Below are positions 60,501-64,000 of a stretch of DNA of 64,000 nucleotides, piece after piece. The notes beneath the pieces were generated by a model. The model was given only the letters and a program-made list of their open reading frames with translations. It was not told the origin of the DNA and did not search any database. Source of the DNA: Apostichopus japonicus (lineage: Eukaryota; Echinodermata; Holothuroidea; Aspidochirotida; Stichopodidae); contig NC_092580.1 in NCBI RefSeq assembly GCF_037975245.1, positions 17,000,001-17,064,000 on the forward strand, read 5' to 3'. The position numbers were made by a program, and so were the translations under genes. Positions within the stretch are counted from its first letter, which is position 1, and each line of letters begins with the position of its first letter.

Positions 60501-63500
60501 TTATCATGTTGTGCCATTGTATGGTCATTTTGTATATATAGTTTATCATGTTTTGATGTTTCATTGTCATTAATGATATGGTTTATCATGTTGTGTGATT
60601 GTTTGGTCATTTCTAATATGGTTTATCATGTTTGATGTTGTATGTTCATAAGTGATATGTTTTATCATGTTATCCCATTGTATCGTCACTGGTGATATGG
60701 TTTATCATGTTGTGCCATTGTTTGTTCATTGGTGATATGGTTTATCATGTCATGCCAATTTATGGTCATTTCTTATATGGTTTATCATGTTTGATGTTGT
60801 ATGTTCATAAGTGATATGGTTTATCATGTTATCCCATTGTATCGTCACTGGTGATATGGTTTATCATGTTGTGCCATTGTTTGTTCATTGGTGATATGGT
60901 TTATCATGTCATGCCAATTTATGGTCATTTCTTATATGGTTTATCATGTTTGATGTTGTATGTTCATAAGTGATATGGTTTATCATGTTATCCCATTGTA
61001 TCGTCACTGGTGATATGGTTTATCATGTTGTGCCATTGTTTGTTCATTGGTGATATGGTTTATCATGTCATGCCAATTTATGGTCATTTCTTATATGGTT
61101 TATCATGTTTGATGTTGTATGTTCATAAGTGATATGGTTTATCATGCTATCCCATTGTATGGTCACTGGTGATATGGTTTATCATGTTGTGCCATTGTTT
61201 GTTCATTGGTGATATGGTTTATCATGTCATGCCAATTTATGGTCATTTCTTATATGGTTTATCATGTTTGATGTTGTATGATCATAAGTGATATGGTTTA
61301 TCATGCTATCCCATTGTATGGTCACTGGTGATATGGTTTATCATGTTGTGCCATTGTTTGTTCATTGGTGATATGGTTTATCATGTCATGCCAATTTATG
61401 GTCATTTCTTATATGGTTTATCATGTTTGATGTTGTATGTTCATAAGTGATATGGTTTATCATGCTATCCCATTGTATGGTCACTGGTGATATGGTTTAT
61501 CATGTTGTGCCATTGTTTGTTCATTGGTGATATGGTTTATCATTTTGTACCATTGTATGACCATTTTTTATATGGTTTCTCATGTTTTTATGGTCATTAG
61601 TGATATGGTTTCTCATCTTTTTATGGTCATTAGTGATATGGTTTCTCCTCTTTTGCCATTCCATTAATGATATATGGTTTCTCATTTTGCAGGTTTCTAA
61701 GCTTGTGCAAGAATTGACCAATGCCTCAACAGCTGTACTCTATGAGTTGATATTAATCACACAGCAGGTAAGTTATCCTGTGAGATTTAACTAGTATACT
61801 CTCACACCATAAATATGTAAAGAGCATTACTCTTCTGTATTGGTCTCTGTTGGGTTGAACAAAAAAAATTGAACACTTTTTGTTGTTGTAGTTTTCACAT
61901 TTCATATTGAAGCATATTATACAAGCTAATTGTGTTAAAAAGCATAACACCTGTAGAAACATTACTAGCATCAGTATTTTTAATTTCCCCTGGACTGTAA
62001 CATATCCAGACTAAACTTCAGCGTAATGTCATCTTTCAAATAAATTAGAGATTATTTTTTCTCATTGTAAACAGAACACATGTACACTGCAACCAGGGGC
62101 TGCAATTTTTTTCAAATATAGGCTTTTGCGGTCCATCTCATGTGCGCAGATCAGTCTTGGATATTGGTGGGGGCGCAAATCTGTTCTCTGAGCATTGGTT
62201 CGCACGTAGCGTACAAGAATTTTTTTGGCAAATATACCTGCCAGATCGCTGGAAATAACACTTCCCAGACCCAATGATGGTCCACACCTCCTTAAGTTTT
62301 AGATCTCATGGCTTAGAAATTTAGTTTGGGGAAATACATGGGCATCTGCAGAAAAAAAATCGGACATGTCCCCCCCCCCCCGTCCCTCCTATGATCGCCG
62401 CCCATGACTGCAACAAGTTGTGAAGTTCATATAAATTGACCTTACCTGAATGTTACAATTGATTTAGTATGTAGTTCTATACATCCTGTCCGCTACCGTT
62501 TTGTATTGATTTATTACAAATGCACAGAAAGACATCTTAATAATCCTATCTAGCACTGCCAAAGTAAATAGCTAATTCTCAGACATGTTTGGAAATTCCT
62601 AACCTGTTTGTGGGGCACTTAATTTTTTGTATATTCTGTGGGCCCCCAGGGAAGATTTAATTCTATAACTTGGCTCATTTCAAGGTAAATCCATATTTCT
62701 TTTGCTTCTGATGGTATTAGCAAATTTCTACAATTTCTACAAAGTCACTTTAGTAATTTATGGGCATATGCAGTTTTTCATGACCACTTTATGTGGACAG
62801 ATCCGCACAATTATTAAAAGCATTCTCCGATAGGGAAATTTCCTTCGCAGTAATTTGCACAAAGAGTTTTAAATTTCTAGCAATATTGAACTGTATAATG
62901 TTAGCAGCTAAGATGGACTTAATAGTGAGATATAAAAACAGATAGCACCTCCATAACCTCTCCCCAATGCTGAATATAGTCAGCATGAAATGTAAACAAC
63001 TTTGTCTGGTTTATGATGTAAGTAAATTGTTTTGTCAGACAGCTTGCGTAAGCTGCGGGTATTTACCATATCTACAATGATTACAATAAAGATGAGCATG
63101 TCAGGGTCAAGTGAAGTGAGATTAAAATAATGAAATCCAGGGGAGTTTATCCGGTGTAAAGGGAACTTTTTCTAAAGGATTTTCATTTAGTAGGAATATG
63201 TTTTTCACTGTATAATATCATCTATGTTCTGGCCAACTGAGCCTTCATTACTTATATCATCTATTACTGAGCCTTCATTACTTCATCTTGATTGTTTGCA
63301 GGCTACCTGGGGTGGAGAAGAAGGCCAGTTCCTCAACTTGGGTTGGCTGATGCAGTTCCTTAATTCCCGGAAAGCTGTTACGGTACGTTGACTCTTGCTC
63401 ATAATCCAAACATTTTACTGCATCCTTAGGATTTGCTTAAACCGAGACGTGATATTGTCTGATATGACCACTCCTCAATGTTTAAGCTGTCTAAACTCTG

Positions 63501-64000
63501 CCATGTTGATGCCCGTTGAAAACTGAACGTTGAATACAAAGGAATGGATTACTTGACACATGCATGTAATTCAGGTTGTCAGTTTTATGATCAACCGTTT
63601 GGCCTAACAGACTTTATCGCTGATAGTGTCACACATGCTCCTTTCTGAAAGCAAGTCGTGAGGTTCCATCAAAGTTCACATATTCAAGTTGGAATTGTCT
63701 TAGAATATTGTGTGTGCTCATAAGGCTAATCTTGTCCCAACATAATATGCAGATATGTTAACCTAAAATGACAGACATACGTCATGTTCAATTTGTAAAA
63801 CATAGAGTTTCACAATTTTAGCCACTGGAAGTGCTTAGAAGATGTGTGTTTATTTCTACTGGCAAACTTGGCAATTAGCCAGTAAATAGCCTGAATTTTT
63901 GAGGCCTGTAGTTGATTTATGCCAAGCCGTGGCATGCTTGCGTTATGTTAAGCCGTGTTTCTTTTCTGTAGTTTAATTTCTTAGAGAGATTGCTGACACA
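39336..64000 (+). CDS. C12orf56: C12orf56-like protein (10 exons, 3' partial)
   Basis: Homologue of the uncharacterised vertebrate protein C12orf56; the biochemical role is unknown. Ten exons with consistent phases give about 630 residues before the window ends. Residues 1-100 are the conserved N-terminal domain, with KYVILSDERLYLTENPP and an EDIISINLVNEFPEFL junction. Residues about 115-360 are a Ser-, Gln- and charge-rich, probably disordered linker with a KKKKK run. Residues about 390-630 are mainly helical, with DRSMETLFSLIQELTNAAEK and LLFILHTLQLYLP. The ATG is supported by an in-frame TGA 21 bases upstream (39312-39314) and by homology from residue 11 on. No signal peptide or membrane segment is evident. 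As I recall, the family is near 620 residues, so only a short C-terminal part should be missing. Confidence 0.88.
40620..40950. repeat. Possible DNA element with a strong palindrome
   Basis: The ends ttagggtg (from 40619) and caccctaa (to about 40949) are inverted. Near the right end two 12-base arms, GACGTCAGGATC (40885-40896) and GATCCTGACGTC (40898-40909), flank a single base. Related gatcaggatcagatc motifs occur nearby. The family is unknown and the borders are tentative. Confidence 0.4.
41665..42035. mobile_element. hAT-like MITE, 371 bases, intact target duplication
   Basis: Ends cagtggcggagctag and gctccgccactg form inverted repeats. A perfect 8-base direct duplication GGTGTGAA flanks it (41657-41664 and 42036-42043). 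It has no coding capacity. The second copy is at 35214-35591 and a distant relative at 62094-62406. 8-base duplications point to mobilisation by a hAT transposase. Confidence 0.93.
43679..43920 (-). repeat. Possible retroelement 3' end with (AAATC)n tail
   Basis: On the minus strand, unique-looking sequence ends ...ttccaataaatc in a short (aaatc)n run (43679-43699). This resembles a non-LTR element tail. No coding part is visible, so the call is weak. Confidence 0.35.
44695..45005. repeat. 106-base tandem repeat, 3 copies
   Basis: The marker gttggc..(a/t)gggggttcaat recurs at 44695, 44801 and 44907. Each copy then reads ggggcgaaga...gctaagagg...aggtagatcagaacttt. It lies in C12orf56 intron 1. 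Confidence 0.92.
45307..45582. mobile_element. Inverted-repeat element (MITE-like), 276 bases
   Basis: The left arm cgtcccttgtttcgcgtact then gacgaat (45307-45333) matches the reverse of 45557-45582 with two mismatches. A third cattcgtcact motif lies near 45519. No target duplication could be settled and the true ends may lie further out. Confidence 0.65.
46387..47010. repeat. AT-rich minisatellite (unit about 26 bases: aacaatacaggtaatatata + atacat)
   Basis: More than 20 imperfect copies of an aatacaggtaata/aatacataaca unit, with interleaved variants such as cataataatacaggtttaca. It keeps long spurious frames open on the minus strand. Confidence 0.95.
47481..47503. repeat. (AT)n microsatellite
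   Basis: About 11 uninterrupted at units. Confidence 0.95.
48234..48591. mobile_element. hAT-like MITE, 358 bases, intact target duplication
   Basis: Ends cagtggcgtaggaagg and, inverted, caagggtgtaggaaccgg. Perfect 8-base duplication TATAGTGT at 48226-48233 and 48592-48599. Long G runs lie near both ends. Internally, a block around agatgcaatttggtg occurs twice (48348, 48424). It is noncoding and a different family from 41665-42035. Confidence 0.92.
49612..49822. repeat. 44-base tandem repeat, 5 copies, with internal palindrome
   Basis: Units start at 49612, 49656, 49700, 49744 and 49788. Each holds acctcaatcagtgaggt, whose outer six bases on each side are reverse complements. It ends about 220 bases before C12orf56 exon 2. 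Confidence 0.95.
50045..50947 (+). CDS. C12orf56: C12orf56 exon 2 (residues 86-386)
   Basis: Acceptor cttctcag, donor GTAAGT, phase 0/0, an unusually long 903-base exon. It opens VNEFPEFLNGEERENAQHIQ, continuing the conserved N-terminal domain. Then comes a Ser-rich linker (SRTSSISSIESSNGSISSQQ) with proline motifs such as RPLPQRP. It ends with KKKKKAFLEMHLFIL and MHLRSSWNNLTI. Confidence 0.92.
52140..52207 (+). CDS. C12orf56: C12orf56 exon 3 (residues 387-408, ends phase 2)
   Basis: Acceptor ttttctcag, donor GTACGG. It reads KSTLLLDEDVAERLKINTTS. The phase fits both neighbours. It is short, so recognition rests on splice sites, frame and order. Confidence 0.82.
52724..52865 (+). CDS. C12orf56: C12orf56 exon 4 (residues 409-456)
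   Basis: Acceptor tatttttcag, donor GTACTG. It reads LEHQFSQLKQEILNSDRSME and continues TLFSLIQELTNAAEKYFALK, an amphipathic helical stretch. Its end LFWK joins SDELLLF of exon 5 in phase 0. Confidence 0.88.
52866..58459 (+). other. C12orf56: C12orf56 intron 4, 5.6 kb
   Basis: It contains the tRNA-like sequence at 54202-54272 and an unexplained coding-like open stretch at 54848-55069. Otherwise it is AT-rich with no repeat or gene that I recognise. Confidence 0.65.
54202..54272 (-). pseudogene. tRNA-like sequence, degenerate acceptor stem (tRNA pseudogene or SINE head)
   Basis: The minus strand has a sound D arm (gcctagtggttagggt), anticodon arm (tccgc-ttacaaa-gcggg) and T arm (ctggg-ttcgaat-cccgg). 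The acceptor stem pairs at only four of seven positions. The anticodon position reads ACA, an A34 form not expected for cysteine. These faults point to a tRNA pseudogene or tRNA-derived SINE rather than a working gene. Confidence 0.7.
58460..58569 (+). CDS. C12orf56: C12orf56 exon 5 (residues 457-492, ends phase 2)
   Basis: Acceptor cattttag, donor GTAAGT. It reads SDELLLFILHTLQLYLPKST and ends GRHERADEL. A helical, leucine-rich block. Confidence 0.87.
59455..59544 (+). CDS. C12orf56: C12orf56 exon 6 (residues 492/493-522, ends phase 2)
   Basis: Acceptor ttaacgcag, donor GTCAGT. It reads LAILLIEAIGLMLHDTEIVP then NRLVILRLN. The phase fits both sides. Confidence 0.87.
60057..60195 (+). CDS. 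C12orf56: C12orf56 exon 7 (residues 522/523-569)
   Basis: Acceptor ccttttcag, donor GTAATT. It reads GKIMTDVVTILTCLPEIPQR then WRPP, ending GWQSSGDAE. Confidence 0.86.
60440..61692. repeat. Higher-order minisatellite: 159-base unit of four ~40-base subunits
   Basis: Each subunit starts (g)atatggtttatcatgt. Four types (gccattgtttgttcattggt; catgccaatttatggtcatt; ttgatgttgtatgttcataa; tatcccattgtat(c/g)gtcac) follow in fixed order. The marker catgccaattt recurs at 60751, 60910, 61069, 61228 and 61387, exactly 159 apart. The edges are single diverged subunits, and the last one supplies the acceptor of exon 8. Confidence 0.96.
61693..61767 (+). CDS. C12orf56: C12orf56 exon 8 (residues 570-594)
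   Basis: Acceptor cattttgcag (inside the last minisatellite unit), donor GTAAGT, phase 0/0. It reads VSKLVQELTNASTAVLYELI then LITQQ. Confidence 0.87.
62094..62406. mobile_element. Diverged hAT-like MITE, 313 bases
   Basis: Perfect 8-base duplication ACTGCAAC at 62086-62093 and 62407-62414. Ends caggggctg and, inverted, catgggcggcg. The middle (cgtacaagaattt...gccagatcgctggaaat) is a diverged match to 41760-41820 of the 41665 MITE. It lies in the intron after exon 8. Confidence 0.8.
63302..63382 (+). CDS. C12orf56: C12orf56 exon 9 (residues 595-621)
   Basis: Acceptor gtttgcag, donor GTACGT, phase 0/0. It reads ATWGGEEGQFLNLGWLMQFL then NSRKAVT. Confidence 0.87.
63972..64000 (+). CDS. C12orf56: C12orf56 exon 10, cut by window end (residue 622 on)
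   Basis: Acceptor ttctgtag, phase 0. It reads FNFLERLLT and runs off the window. Confidence 0.75.

Noticed and set aside
60440-61690. Regulatory array of transcription factor sites
   Set aside because: Exact 159-base periodicity explains the repetition. No known motif stands out, so it is reported only as a minisatellite.

Overview
The window is animal nuclear DNA: AT-rich, with short exons of 60-300 bases between introns of hundreds to thousands of bases, all with GT-AG borders, many tandem repeats and several hAT-type DNA transposon remnants. The two genes recognised and the repeat style suggest a marine invertebrate deuterostome. An echinoderm is my best guess, but that is inference and not proven here. 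There is no sign of prokaryotic, organellar or viral sequence.

Region 1 (1-32276, + strand) holds the 3' half of an inositol 1,4,5-trisphosphate receptor (ITPR) gene. I placed 28 coding exons from base 1973 to the stop at 32274-32276. Their junction phases agree throughout and give one 1504-residue reading: the late regulatory/coupling domain with a PKA-type RRDS site, the RIH-associated domain, six membrane segments, the GGGIGD selectivity filter, the Cys2/His2 linker and the C-terminal coiled coil. The 5' half, including the IP3-binding core, lies upstream of the window. Its introns carry a 132-base satellite (itself a 66+66 dimer), an inverted pair of dispersed repeats, a foldback element, a broken LINE 3' end and minisatellites.

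Region 2 (32277-38270) is the ITPR 3' UTR and intergenic DNA. It holds a nested hAT cluster: a 1.4-kb hAT copy with a transposase C-terminal remnant, a MITE inserted inside it, and a solo terminal fragment. A second, 551-base hAT copy with its own transposase remnant lies further on.

Region 3 (about 38270-64000, + strand) holds a homologue of the uncharacterised vertebrate gene C12orf56. It has a putative CCAAT/NRF1-type promoter, ten coding exons (about 630 residues so far) and a last exon that runs off the window. Its 10.4-kb first intron and later introns hold three MITEs with perfect 8-base target duplications and several tandem arrays. One array is a four-part 159-base higher-order minisatellite that runs directly into a splice acceptor.

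The two genes have no evident joint function. I found no convincing new gene system. The most unusual material is the two higher-order tandem arrays, the nested hAT insertion with an offset target duplication, and possible alternative splicing of the ITPR gene.
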